A stretch of DNA of 64,000 nucleotides from Aphrocallistes beatrix (lineage: Eukaryota; Porifera; Hexactinellida; Sceptrulophora; Aphrocallistidae), in the NCBI GenBank assembly GCA_963281255.1, contig OY725506.1, forward strand, positions 2,027,001 to 2,091,000, read 5' to 3'. Position numbers and translations under genes: made by a program. Shown in pieces: positions 9,997 to 20,671 of the stretch; position 1 is the first letter of the stretch, and every line of letters begins with the position of its first letter. The notes under the pieces are model-generated. The model saw only the letters and a list, made by a program, of their open reading frames with translations. It was not told the origin of the DNA and ran no database searches.

Positions 9997-12304
9997 GGAT
10001 ACCGCACGCGAAAAACCTTGCCTGGCGTAAAAGAAAACGGCAAAATTTTTTATTGCTAATTTCATTGTATTACTGAGCGGCAGAGGCGTAGCTTACACCC
10101 ATGCCGCCCTTCAACCAGGGGCAGATACAGGGTTTAGACTCAAGGGGGGCCCAAAAGCGAGCGAAGGTAATGGGAAGCGAATGTTGGAATATTCGTCTCA
10201 AATAAAGGAATAATTGGCCCCCCCCTGTTTCCGCCCGTGCCCTCAACACATATTTCTACCTCAACTTGGCAAGTGTATTAACTTAATTTGTGGTGTGTTT
10301 TTTTCCCATTTATATTTTTAATTGTTTAATTGTTTATTCATTAACTAATATTGTTGTAATACAAAACTAGAATCAGTGTAAGTAAATATCATTCATAGTT
10401 TGCCGGCCCTATTAAGCGCCGCCCGGGGCGGTCCGTCCCACTCGCCCCCCTAGCTACGCCATTGCTGAGCGGTCTACCATCTGATAGTACTAGTTGGATG
10501 GTATTTATTTTGATTTTTATGAGTTAACCCCCTAAAGTTTAACGTTACTAAAAATTGAAAAATTATTGGAGGTTTTTAACGGATTCACCAATTAGTTTTT
10601 AACTTATTTTATAATTTTTTAATGATATGGACCTTAACATTGTTTTGGCACCTTTGGAGATTATATAACACAAAGATTTAAAAGAATGGGCAAATAAAAT
10701 CCAAACAAAATAGCTCTATAAGGGAGTTCATTTATATAATGCTCGGGAAATCGCATGTTTGATCTCAGATATTTAGCGATCACTGAGTCAGAAATATAAT
10801 TCTGATCGTTTTTTAAAAAATTTTTTTCAGATCCGACCAGTTTGTGAGATATCGCTTATTATAGGTAAAGTTCGGGCATAATATCTCCCAATGGTCCAGA
10901 AAGAGGCCGATGTCATATCTTAAAAACTACTGAAGATATATAATCTATTTTCTCAAATAAAAGGATATATGCGAAAATATTTAGGTTCCTCAAACATTCC
11001 TTTGTCAAAAAATTAATATTTCTCGACCTATCATTGATTTAATTGCAATACAAATTCTATGGCGATTTTTGAATATATTAGAAAATGGCGAATCTCATCA
11101 TTAAATATGTATCCAAATGTTGCAATTATGCTAAATAATGAATACAATTGTCGATAATAATGTGTACAGAAAAATTGGAGAACTTTTAATAATTAATAAG
11201 TTCTGGGCCTTAGACCTCCCAGATCCGGTCAAAAACCCCCATTTAGGGTCCAAAAAGAGATATCTCTCTGTCTCTGTAAATATAAGCCCTTCTCACTTCC
11301 TAATATACTTTTTATGTGGGCACATATATTATTCATTGATAATAATTGCACTACATCCTATGGAATGTAAGTTTTAGATTTTGTCATATGATGACGTAGC
11401 ATTTTTCGAAAATCCTAACTTCGAAGCTAAAAGTCGTAGACTTTCGTTCTAACTTCCTAAAATACTTTTTGTAAGCTCTTTATTCATTCTAAACTGATAG
11501 ATTATACTTCGAAGTGGCAGGAATATGAATTTTTATTTACAATTATAATAAAAATATTCGGGGTTAGGGGCCTCAACGAAATTTGTGGATTTTCAGGGTA
11601 CTCTTGCTATTTTTTTAAATATTTGTTTTGAATATACCTAAATCAGCAGTATAAATGCGAATAAATGTCTGTGAATGCTTTTGTTCATTTATAATAACTC
11701 ATTTTACATTGCTCTTAACAGCTGAACTTAAAATCTCTATATCTCGGGAATTTAAATTTTCAAAATTGACCGTCTTTACAGAATTTTAAGTCAAAATTGG
11801 TTTGAGATAGAGGCTTGAAAATTTTAAGAGTTGTTCCATATCATTAGGCAATGAACGTAGGACCACTATATTTTCGATATCTTATAATTTGGTGATTTTA
11901 TTCCTGATTTCCCCATAAAAACAGACATTTTTCGCCGCTTTCTGACCCTTTTTTTCGTATACCAATAAAATTTGCAATTTTTGTCATTTTAACTTTCTTT
12001 TGGTCCTATGAAGTGGCAAATATGGTAGACTATCTATGGTTCGATTTTGGAAGCATTTGTTTCCTTGGTATGTCCTAAACAATTCCTTGAGTGGCCGGAT
12101 TCCTACCATTAAGATGTGTTAGCGATAAACGAAAAAAACAGACTTTGAGTTACTGTATCTCAAAAACTAGAAATGAGAATCAAAAACGGTTTGGAATGTG
12201 CAAGTATTTCTTGACGGAGATACCTGCCCTCGCTTAACATCTCTTATAGCTCTACTTTCATCGTATGGTGTAACCCAAATCATGTTTTTTCGACGGCGGT
12301 ATCC
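9997..12304 (-). mobile_element. TTAA-A element inserted into a sibling copy (A5)
   Basis: Complete ORF-less copy with both termini, flanked by TTAA (9993-9996 and 12305-12308). It contains the small hAT-type element at 10081-10464. Removing it and one TTAA restores the outer copy's sequence, which directly supports TTAA as the target duplication. Confidence 0.85.
10081..10464. mobile_element. hAT-type MITE, 8-bp target duplication
   Basis: Ends CAGAGGCGTAGCT and, inverted, CAATGGCGTAGCT, flanked by a perfect 8-bp duplication CTGAGCGG (10073-10080, 10465-10472). CAGnGGCGTA termini and 8-bp duplications are hAT hallmarks. 384 bp, no coding sequence, with C-rich stretches just inside both ends. 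Confidence 0.88.
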
Positions 12305-13074
12305 TTAATAGCTACATTTGGGCACATATTCTATGACTAGATTAGCCATTTTCTAATATAGTCAAAGTTCTCCATAGAATTTGTATTACAATAAAATCAA
12401 TGATCTGTCGAGAAATATTTATTTTTTGACGAAGAGATATTTGAGGAACCTATATATTATCATATATATCCTATCGTTTATGATTATAATAGATTAATTA
12501 TCTTCAATAGTTTTTAAGATTTGACATGGACCTCTTTCGGGACCATAGAGAGGTATAATGTCCGAACAATACCTTTAATAGACGATAACTTACTAACAAA
12601 TGGTCGGATCTGAACATTTTTTTTAAAAATGATTAGAATTCTATTTAGATACTAGTATCACAGCGGCCATTTTTCGAGCATTTTAGAAATGAAGTCCCTC
12701 ATAGAGCTATTTTGATTGGATTTTATATGCTTTTTTTTCTAGATTTTTGTGTTTTATAATCTCTAAAGGGGCCAAAACAATTTTCAGGTTTATATCATCA
12801 AAATAATATCAGATAAGTGAGAAACAAATTGCAGAATGCGCCGAAAAACCACTAATAATTTTTCAATTTTAGTAACACTAAATCTTTGGGGGTCAACTCA
12901 TAAAAATCAAAATAAATAGTGTCCAACAAGCACGATTAGATGGTAGACCGCTCAGCATTACAATGGAATTAACACTAAAAAGTTTTGCCATTTTTTTATG
13001 TCAGGCGATTTTTTTGAGGGCGGTATCCTTGACACACCTCATCAGGCGAATTTTAAAAATATTCCACGTCAATT

Positions 13075-13300
13075 AAAATCTCCCCAGGTTCCCATAAAAT
13101 CTCCCCAGGTTCCCAACAAACCAAAAAATGCTCCCAATCGACCTTCCATTCATTAGTTTGTAGATTAAAAACAATTCTTCCTCTAGAACAAAAAAAAAGA
13201 TAATTCGACCGTATTCCAGTTTAAACAATTCGGGCTTATTCCAGTTTAAACAATTCGGGCTTATTCCAGTTTTGACAATTCGGCCTTATTCCGCTTTCCC
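13075..13300. repeat. Two short tandem repeats
   Basis: 'aaaatctccccaggttccca' occurs twice at about 13076-13115. A 28-base unit 'ttattccagtttaaacaattcgggc' occurs about four times at 13210-13300 with small changes. No gene seen. Confidence 0.7.
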
Positions 13301-13924
13301 GATACTTTTGTAGTGCTTACAGTAATCAAATTTTATCAAGCAATAATTAGAATCAATAATATTGGATTTTGTAACATAACTACCAAAACCTCTATCTTAA
13401 GATAGTAACGTCTAATATTGACTGGGTAAGATAGTAAGATTTAAAAGGAAGTGCACAGATTGCGTTTATATTGCACAATCATTAGTAATGTATTATATGG
13501 CATCAGTCGGTATGTATAGCAACATTTTTCCATAGAATTTGGCTTGTAACTTTAAAATCGGTGTAACTTGGTTGAAACTCAACCGGTTTGGATTCTCTTT
13601 CGCTCTTTCAGCTACCCAAAGGAACCTTTATCAACACGAAAACTGGTATTATTGTTATTCTAAAAAAGGTTGGGAATTTTGTTGAATGATTCAGCAAGAT
13701 ATTTGGCTTGAAAAATAGAAAGAAATTTTTAAGTATAATATAAGTCAAATATTGACCTAATTCTGACTTTCAAAGGCTACTATAGCTTGTTGAATCCTTT
13801 GAACAAATACAAATACAACTAAATGATATTTACATACATGAATGTTTGCAAAATTCAGCATTATGTTAGAATACAATGCAATAGTGTGATATATAGTTGC
13901 TGGGATTTTCAAATATTTTCGACA
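13301..13924. other. Unannotated spacer
   Basis: AT-rich; no coding frame, terminal repeat or match to the window's repeat families was recognised. Confidence 0.4.
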
Positions 13925-14335
13925 AAAAATGCTTCGCTTTCTTGACCTGAGCAGTTGGCAGATACAAAGTGTTCGCTGGAGGCGCCTAGGTTCACATTGA
14001 TTAATTATAAAGTTGATATTATCTCTGAATACGTCTGTCTTACTATTATAATCGATATCACTCGAATAATCACCAAGTTTTTCAATTTACAATTTTTGAT
14101 GCGTGATGTAAACGTCATAACAGAGTGATGATTCATCATCTTTTGATTAGAGTTTTTCATATTTGAGATATGTTAATGTACACATTCTCTTAAATTCCTG
14201 CTTCCTATCCACTAAAATGGCTGGTAAAAGTGCAAATTAAATTTCTAATAATAAAAAGGCTCCCACATGCCCTTAATCAGCTTTCAGTGACTGGCAATTT
14301 TTTCAATCCATTCGTTGGATAAATATATACCTTTA
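13925..14335 (+). repeat. bZIP-B repeat, degraded copy
   Basis: Recognised from 'gcttcgctttcttgacc', 'ggcgcctaggttcacattga', 'ttaattataaagttgatatt' and 'cccttaatcagctttc'. The hairpin and CRE palindrome have decayed (gatgtaaacgtcataac). Probably one of the older copies. Confidence 0.65.
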
Positions 14336-14559
14336 CTATAAAATCTACAACTTCAAGGCCAAGATATTAATTTGATCAAAACGAAATCTGTCGTAGTCTC
14401 TCCTTCATCAGCAAACTAGCTTTGTATAGACATAATATCTGTCGTAAGAGTTTTATCAGTTTCCTTCTCTGCAAGCAGCTCTTGATATAACTGATGTACA
14501 ACTACGTGTATATGCCTCGCATATCAAATCAATGAAAGAGGATATGCGAGTATGATTCA

Positions 14560-14955
14560 AAATTTGATCCAGCTGATAATACCGGATTAGGTAATGAACC
14601 CATTTAATACAGACCTACGTATTGTAGAGTTAGAAATTCAAGAACAACTAGCTGAGCTTCAAGCAGATATTGAATCTCAAATAGAATTTAATCAACTCGG
14701 ATATACGAACTTCTGGCTGCAAACCAAGAATATTTTGCGCATGCCCTTGTTATGGGAAAGGACAAAGCTTCTGATTCTTGCATTCCTGACTTCATACTTA
14801 GTTGAGAAGGGATTTAGCTCAGTAATGAGACTGACTACTACTATATAGCAAACTGCGAAATAGATTGCAAATAACAAAATCAGGTGATCTTCGGTTAATG
14901 CTAAGTAAATTTGAACCAAATGTGGTAAAACTTGTGGGCGAGCACCAATGTCAGG
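14560..14955 (+). pseudogene. hAT transposase C-terminal fragment, ZBED5-like
   Basis: Frame 14594-14848 contains NPFNTDL, ELQADIESQ, FWLQ, LLWERTKLLILAFLTSYLVE and KGFSSVMRL, which match the C-terminal region and dimerisation block of ZBED5-type hAT transposases (usual form AFPTSYLVEsGFSaV). After a stop and frame change, the following bases read LQITKSGDLRLMLSKFEPNV, the expected next block (usual form gDLRLlLTKieP). N-terminal and catalytic parts are missing. A decayed transposon remnant on the plus strand; it precedes, but is not continuous with, the next hAT fragment. Confidence 0.8.
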
Positions 14956-15059
14956 GATCCCATTAATCAGGAACCTCAGTAATAATAACATTTTGGATAT
15001 TTCTTCTATGCATTTATCATTTGTATTTTATAAAAATTTATAAAACTTATAAAACAAAT

Positions 15060-15650
15060 CACTTCTCAATCTTTGGATATTGCAAATAATATTGGGAAAC
15101 TAATGATGCATGCTTTTAATGATGCCGAGTGTCTCACTCTTTCAGCATACTCATGGCCATCAAGGATGGTGACAACACAAATTTCTGAAAGTTTTGATTA
15201 CAATTCGGATTTCACTGTATTTAAACCAACTAACTTTGATTTGCAGTATATAAATCCCAGAATCCATCGAGAATTGTTACATACAATTGTTCAAGCTGAT
15301 ATTACCAGATTTCGACATGAAATGATGTCAATATTGGCTGCATCATTTCGTTGTGATGCATCAATGGATCGGGTACAAAAAGATAACCAGTTTTTGCTTA
15401 TGAAGGTCATGGATAAAGAAGGTTTTGAAGTACGAAGTTTGTTGGAATAGGTCATGTTATTTAAACTGGTGCAGTAGGGTAAATGCAATAAAGGCGAGTT
15501 CCGAAGATACAGTGGGTTTTGACTTTATTATAAAGTTAATCACACATTTGTCGACTGATGGGGAGAATAAAAATGTTGGAAAGCATAATGGTTTGTGGAA
15601 GCTTCATGATGATGAAAGAAATAATGCAGGTAATAGATTTAAATAGGGCG
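15060..15650 (+). pseudogene. hAT transposase central fragment, KIAA1586-like
   Basis: Frame 15073-15450 contains FRCDASMDRVQKDNQFLLMK, matching the first catalytic Asp region of KIAA1586-type hAT transposases (usual form FRcDGSvDrtQ.D). Frame 15425-15646 contains THLSTDGENKNVGKHNGLWK, matching the second catalytic Asp block (TDGa..NtG..nGLW). A frameshift near 15445 separates them. N- and C-terminal parts were not found. It belongs to a different hAT lineage from the fragment just upstream, so two insertions or a rearranged pair lie side by side. Confidence 0.75.
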
Positions 15651-15778
15651 CATTGGCATATTCGCATATATCAATTATCCGATGTGAAATGAAGTTTCTT
15701 AAGACACTAAATGTTTGAATTCGAAGAAAGTTGAAGTATTATAGCCTATAGCTACGAAAAATTACTAATGTTTTACAC

Positions 15779-16178
15779 GGGGGGGCTGCATTAGTTCGAA
15801 TCTGTATGTAGGCGTTAGTTCGAATCATGTATGTAGGCGTTAGTTCGAATCGACTTTGTTAATGCAATCATTTTTTCGAATCCAATTCGGAATTTAAGAA
15901 ATTTAAGTATAATATTAGAGAAGAGATATTTATATAAGGACTGAGGGAAAAGCAGCATTTTCTGTTGAGAATTCGATTCGAACTAACTACTTTGAAATTC
16001 GAACTAAGGCATGCGCCTCGAACCAACGCCTACACAGTTAAATTCTATTCGAACTAACGCCTACATAGTTAAATTCTATTCGAACTAACGCCTACATAGT
16101 CAAATTCGATTCGAACTAGCCTACATATAGGATTCGAACTAACGCCTACATACAGATTCGAAATAATGCATGCGCCCC
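15779..16178. mobile_element. Mutator-like non-autonomous element with internal repeats
   Basis: Perfect 9-bp duplication GTTTTACAC at 15770-15778 and 16179-16187. The ends are inverted repeats (GGGGGGGCTGCATTAGTTCG against GGGGCGCATGCATTATTTCG), followed by 'aatctgtatgtaggcgtta'. The unit 'ttcgaactaacgcctacata' recurs two to three times in the left arm and five to six times, inverted, in the right arm. Nine-base duplications are typical of Mutator-like elements. 400 bp, non-coding. Confidence 0.75.
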
Positions 16179-16187
16179 GTTTTACAC

Positions 16188-16452
16188 TTATTTTAACTAT
16201 TTGATAAACCTAAGTAGAGATATATCACAATTTATGATAATATTTGAGCACAAAGAATTTTTCCATTCATAATTTTCCACACATAAGTAACACAAAGAAT
16301 GTATAGAGGAGTTAAAAGAGTAGTTTATAAAATGGAAATCACTAGATATCAATAACATCCTTCGCTTATATAATATAACTCAAAATTATTGTCAATATAC
16401 CCAGTTTCAATATAAATATTACATCACCATAATAAAATAGTCCATTTAAATC
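16188..16452. other. Likely 3' untranslated region or spacer after the START gene
   Basis: AT-rich sequence downstream (minus sense) of the START stop codon. No clear AATAAA signal was identified with confidence. Confidence 0.3.
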
Positions 16453-17138
16453 TCATGAATTCGTTTGGGAAATAAATTCACGCAAATAAGCAATACTTAG
16501 CGGCTGTTTTTTACCAATGTGGTTAATAACAACCTGTGGTATCTCAGCAAGTTCTATATGAATAATATAATAAACTTTAGAATAAATCTTCCCATTTTTC
16601 TCACGCTGTTCTATTACCCACCCGGCCTTTATCAAATTTAATCTCTTTATAGACTCTGATTCGGGCCACAATGAATTCTCTACTGATCTAGAAACAATTG
16701 AATACTTTGGCCCAATTATATGTTCTGAAACTAGCAAACAAGATTCTCTTGATTTCTTGAAAAAACATTGATTATGTTCATGCAACATTTTCAAAATATA
16801 CATTCCATTCCCAAAATCCTTTAAAACAGAGATATCTTTGACCATATTATCATAAACAAATCGATTTTGAGGATTACGCAAAACTTCGAATACTCTAAGT
16901 GGATGATGCTTTATCAATCCCATACCCATGAACCCATAGACACTGTTTGATATTTGTTTACGCATCAAAACTATTTGTTTTTCAAAACCTATAAATTGCC
17001 ATTTTCCAAATTGTGACGATCCATAATCAAGAACAACTCTATTAAAATTGATTTCAACTTGCAATGCTTCCTTAATTTCTTCCTGCACCGAATGTAAAAG
17101 GGTATTCGAAATTTCAGTGTACAATTTGAAATCAGCAT
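16453..17138 (-). CDS. START-domain protein, last exon (second START domain)
   Basis: Reads from a splice acceptor (ttatttttatag, AG at 17139-17140) to a TGA at 16453-16455. It encodes about 228 residues that form a whole START domain, a lipid/sterol-binding fold. Recognisable blocks in order: YGSSQFGKWQFIGFEKQ, LIKHHPLRVFEVLRNPQNRF (the usual pre-core), DISVLKDFGNGMYILKMLHE, FFKKSRESCLLVSE, the WPESESIKR strand, IKAGWVIEQREKNGKIYSKV, and the C-terminal helix region IELAEIPQVVINHIGKKQPL. No transposon feature is present and the frame is intact, so this is host coding sequence. The exon begins with two bases of a split codon, which matches the one-base end of the exon at 33856-33968. I cannot assign a STARD number or the lipid bound. 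Confidence 0.85.
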
Positions 17139-17664
17139 CTATAAAAATAATAAAGCAATAATCATCCCATTTATATAAATGTGATAGATGACAAAAATAC
17201 AACATATATACTTTATACCATAGCCTACTCTATATAAGGCTTAACAATTACTTAAAATTTCGGTACCAGAGATGCACTAGTAGATGGGAGTTAATAATGA
17301 ACCACAACTTTTGATTTATGTAGTTTTGTTGTATACAAACCAGTATGATTAGATATCGTTTCTTTCCCATCTTTTGCTGCTTTTTCTCAGAGTGCCCAAT
17401 TATAGCAAAGATGAACACATTTCCACTTTCAAGATGCCTGAAGGCCTCTTGAGTTGAGACATGTTTCATACAAGCTCTCCACAGAGAAGATATTAGACAT
17501 CTCAAGGCAGTGCATGTGTGCTTGAAGCATTTCATGAGCAGGATGTCTTGTAAGTTCACAGAGTTCCAAACGGAGACGGAACTTTTACAGAAATTCCCCG
17601 GGCCTATCCTCAGGGATGGTGCATTTCTAGTTTACTACCTGGGGCCTTATTCACTAACAAAACT

Positions 17665-17880
17665 TAAGTTTTGCTTAACTTAAAACTTAAGTATAACTTA
17701 AGCAAAAACTAAGTATTCGCTTAACTTTAAGGAAAAACTAAGTATTTGCTTAACTTTAAGCAAAAACTAAGTATTTGCTTAACTTTAAGCAAAATCTAAG
17801 TATTTGCTTAACTTTAGACAAGAAGTATTTGCTTACTTGAAAAACGGCTAAGAATTTGCTTGCTTTAAAAAAATGTCAAA
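17665..17880. repeat. Subterminal 27-base tandem repeat of the Harbinger element
   Basis: Six or so units of 'aactaagtatttgcttaact' plus 'ttaagcaaa'. The complementary motif recurs once near the right end (19325-19390), so transposase binding sites are plausible. Confidence 0.75.
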
Positions 17881-18167
17881 AATTGAATACTTTTGAATTA
17901 TCCAAATACTGTAATCACTATCAAGTTCATGGTTAAATTATATGAACAATAGTCTTATTAATAGTTATAAATTTCTAAAGAAATATTCTAGTTTAGTTAG
18001 ATTTCACGCCTTCTGCACTAAGTTTACTTGAGAGATTGAAATTGAAATTGAAATTATTGAAAACAGTTAACGTCGCCAAAGAGTTTTTTGGGATCGACTT
18101 AACCCAATTGAGGCATATTCTGACTTCGATTTTATCGCTAGATACAAAATAACGAAGTATGTATAAG

Positions 18168-18321
18168 TTTGTAAACCTCTTGAACAAAATTTCCACCAAA
18201 CTTCATCGATCTACTGCTCGTTCCCACTCAATTGCTCCAACAACACTGTTGGAGCAATTTAGTGGGAACGAGCAGTAGATCGATGAAGTTTGATGGAAAT
18301 TTTGTTCAAGCGGTTTACAAA
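18168..18321. repeat. 75-base snap-back duplication in the Harbinger transposase
   Basis: Left arm 18168-18242 and right arm 18247-18321 are inverted copies with three mismatches, separated by only 'acac'. The right arm is transposase coding sequence and the left arm is its inverted duplicate, so the N-terminus of the gene has been replaced. Confidence 0.9.
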
Positions 18322-18840
18322 GCTGTAGCTCTGCAGTTCTTAGATACTGGAACGTCTCAGACAGTTATCGCATCCGCACATGAAATCTCGCAAACGTCTG
18401 TATCGAGATGCGTAACTGCTGCGACTAAAGCATTAACAAGCATAGCTCCAGCATATATCAATTTTCCGAATACAACTCGACAAAGGGTCATTCAAGAATA
18501 TTTCTTAAAAAATACAAGTTTCCACTAGTTCTAGGATGTATTGATGGCTCCCATGTTCCCATCCTTGCCTCATCAACGAATGAGGATATCTATGTTAACC
18601 GAAAGGGATTTCACTCTATAAACATCCAAGCAATTTGTGACCATGAATTTCGCTTCATCAATGCTGTTGTCAAATGGCCCGGCTGTACTCATGATGCTTT
18701 TATTTGGCGTCAATCAGGCATCAACCGGGAGATAACAAGTGGTGGGATTGAAACTGTCCATGGGTGGTTCTTAGGTGATAGTGCGTATGGATTACGTCCT
18801 ATTTTAATGACTACTATGGCATGGATATATTTAGACAATT
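18247..18840 (+). pseudogene. PIF/Harbinger transposase, partial
   Basis: Frame 18232-18528 holds the helix-turn-helix region: AVALQFLDTGTSQTVIASAH and ISQTSVSRCVTAATKAL. In a second frame the DDE core follows: FPLVLGCIDGSHVPI (first Asp), NRKGFHSINIQAICDHEFRF, WPGCTHDAFIWRQSG (second Asp) and GWFLGDSAYGLRPILMTTM (third-block motif GDsaY), where it ends in a tandem repeat. One frameshift lies near 18528, and both the N-terminus (snap-back duplication) and the C-terminus (after about 18825) are lost. DDE nuclease of Harbinger type, which normally needs a Myb-like partner; a possible partner relic is at 30662-31259. Confidence 0.85.
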
Positions 18841-19165
18841 ATATTATTTACGCATCTCAATCACTCTTCGAAAACGTTTGTATACTAATAATATTCTAGC
18901 AGTTATTCGCCAACTTCCATTTAGATTATTTTAATACGTCATGAATATATTTAGACAATTAGATTCCTCACGCATCTCAATCACTCTTCGAAAACATTTG
19001 TATTCTAATAATATTCTAGCAGTTATTCGCCAACTTCCATTTAGATTATTTTAATACGTCATGAATATATTTAGACAATTAGATTCCTCACGCATCTCAT
19101 CACTCTTCGAAAACATTTGTATTCTAATAATATTCTAGCAGTTATTCGCCAACTTTCATTTTAAT
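18813..19165. repeat. Three tandem copies of a 120-base unit
   Basis: The block 'atatatttagacaattagat' through 'ttagattattttaatacgtc' repeats at about 18823, 18943 and 19063, nearly identical apart from a few changes. It abuts the truncated transposase end. Confidence 0.85.
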
Positions 19166-19879
19166 ACTACAATGATAGAACTGACAAAACACTCCTAGCG
19201 CGTCAATGATTCATATAACAGAAATAAATCAAACTGCCTCCAAGCTTTTATACTAATTTATAGACCGACGAAACACGATTTACAAAATATTTTAAGAGTT
19301 AAGTCAACCCCAGACATGACTTAAGTTAAAAACTAAATATTTGCTTAAGTTTAAGCAAATACTTAGTTTTTGCTTAAATTTAAGAAGTTTAGTGAATAAG
19401 GGCCCTGGTTGCCCATCTTACTATTCCTCTTCTAATTCTAAGAGGACTCGCCTATCATTCGATGCTAAAGAGTAAGATTTCATCAGTCAGGCTTTACATC
19501 TTAGCTTACAGTCTAAGGGAGAAGAGAAAGAAAAGTTAAAAGTCAAAACGATACAGGATCTAAAAGATAAGTTAGATTTCATTTATATACCTATTAATTG
19601 GGCTGTTTGGAATCCCGGTTACCATTGTGTTAACTTTGTCCATACAGAAATCATTAATTATAAAGTTTCTGCCAACATGTATCTAACCATTGACTCTAGT
19701 TTAAACACAGCTGCTTTTGTTTATGTCAAAAATATTTCATTGTCACTTCACAGCATAAAAGATCTTCGACAGGTTGAATGTTTTGTCAGAATTTGCTAGA
19801 TTTACTCATAATGGCAGTGATTCCAAGCGTTCATTAAAATTAATCCGAGCTAAAGAGCATATAAAGAGAATTCAATTTA

Positions 19880-20671
19880 TATGTTAGTTGATGCGTAAAA
19901 TTGGATGGCGGGATCAGTTTTAATCTAAATCTGCTCAGAACTAAATATATCAAAGAGAACCCCAAAAATCACGTTCAAAGGCAGTGCCCTAAACCGATGT
20001 ACAAAAATCTAATATAGGAACCACAATAATTGTCCTTTTAAAATAAACCAATATACAAATTGGAAGCTAATCCCCTAAGGAATATAATGGACAAATTGAA
20101 TATATACTATTTTCACCATCATTTGAGATACAGATATGGGATTAGAACTTTTCGAATGCCCCTGGTAATAACAGCCATCAGGATTAAATAATGTACTAGA
20201 GATACAGTCAAAGAAATTTCCTTGAATTTTAATATTATGTCCTTCTGAATTGAACTAGTATGGTGATACGATATTGATTTTATACTTTCAAAGTCATCAA
20301 TAACTTTTAAAAGAATAAATTATCATAGTTCTCTTTAAGAATCAATACATAAATAACAATTTGCAAAGTGGAATGCAAATAAATATATAGTCTGAAACCA
20401 TTGTAATTTTTATGAATTCAATTTTCATTCATCAGCACTCAAGAGTCACAGCACAAGTTTTACACATTGATGCGAGAAAACTTTTATACATGTAGTATTT
20501 ATTGGATAATAGATTCTCAATAAAATAAAACGAATTCCAGCTTTGTTAAATCAGTGCTTCTCAAACTTTTCTATGTCACGGAACAATAATTTCTTCATCA
20601 CAAATTAAACGGAACACTGTTTTTCCGCGCGCGGTCTCATCCTTAGTAAAAATATGTTGTTACTATTATTG
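19880..20671. other. Mostly unannotated; possible hAT-type end at 20552
   Basis: No gene recognised. 'cagtgcttctcaaactttt' at about 20552 resembles hAT/Charlie-type termini, but its inverted partner was not found. Confidence 0.35.

Larger units (their letters stand above)
9905..13028 (+). mobile_element. TTAA-A outer copy, split by another TTAA-A copy
   Basis: 9905-9996 matches A1 around 1290-1375 and 12305-13028 continues from 'tagctacatttgggcac' through the right terminal repeat, followed by TTGA. Both parts are in the plus orientation and colinear, interrupted exactly at a TTAA by the copy at 9997-12304. The left half is missing. Confidence 0.8.
17642..19404 (+). mobile_element. PIF/Harbinger element, CTG target duplication
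   Basis: Ends GGGCCTTATTCACTAAC and, inverted, GGCCCTTATTCACTAAAC, with a CTG duplication at 17639-17641 and 19405-19407. Harbinger elements make 3-bp duplications, and CWG was reported for zebrafish Harbinger. It carries a transposase fragment (18247-18840), a subterminal tandem repeat on the left and a 120-base tandem repeat on the right. It sits inside a THAP coding sequence (P|GCPSYYS motif). Confidence 0.88.
17360..19870 (+). pseudogene. THAP-domain, P-like transposase relic split by Harbinger
   Basis: Before the insertion, the frames give NYSKDEHISTFKMPEG and VCLKHFMSRMSCKFTEF, both typical of a THAP zinc finger (C-x-H spacing and the F-rich end). Translation of the joint after removing the 3-bp duplication gives LPGCPSYYSSSNSKRTRLSF, the proline-rich motif that follows THAP domains in THAP9/P-like proteins. 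Beyond the insert, LDFIYIPINWAVWNPGYHCV and SIKDLRQVE resemble P-element-type transposase sequence. Several stops and frameshifts are present, and the N-terminal part is decayed. THAP proteins of this kind bind DNA through a zinc finger; this copy cannot be functional. Confidence 0.7.
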
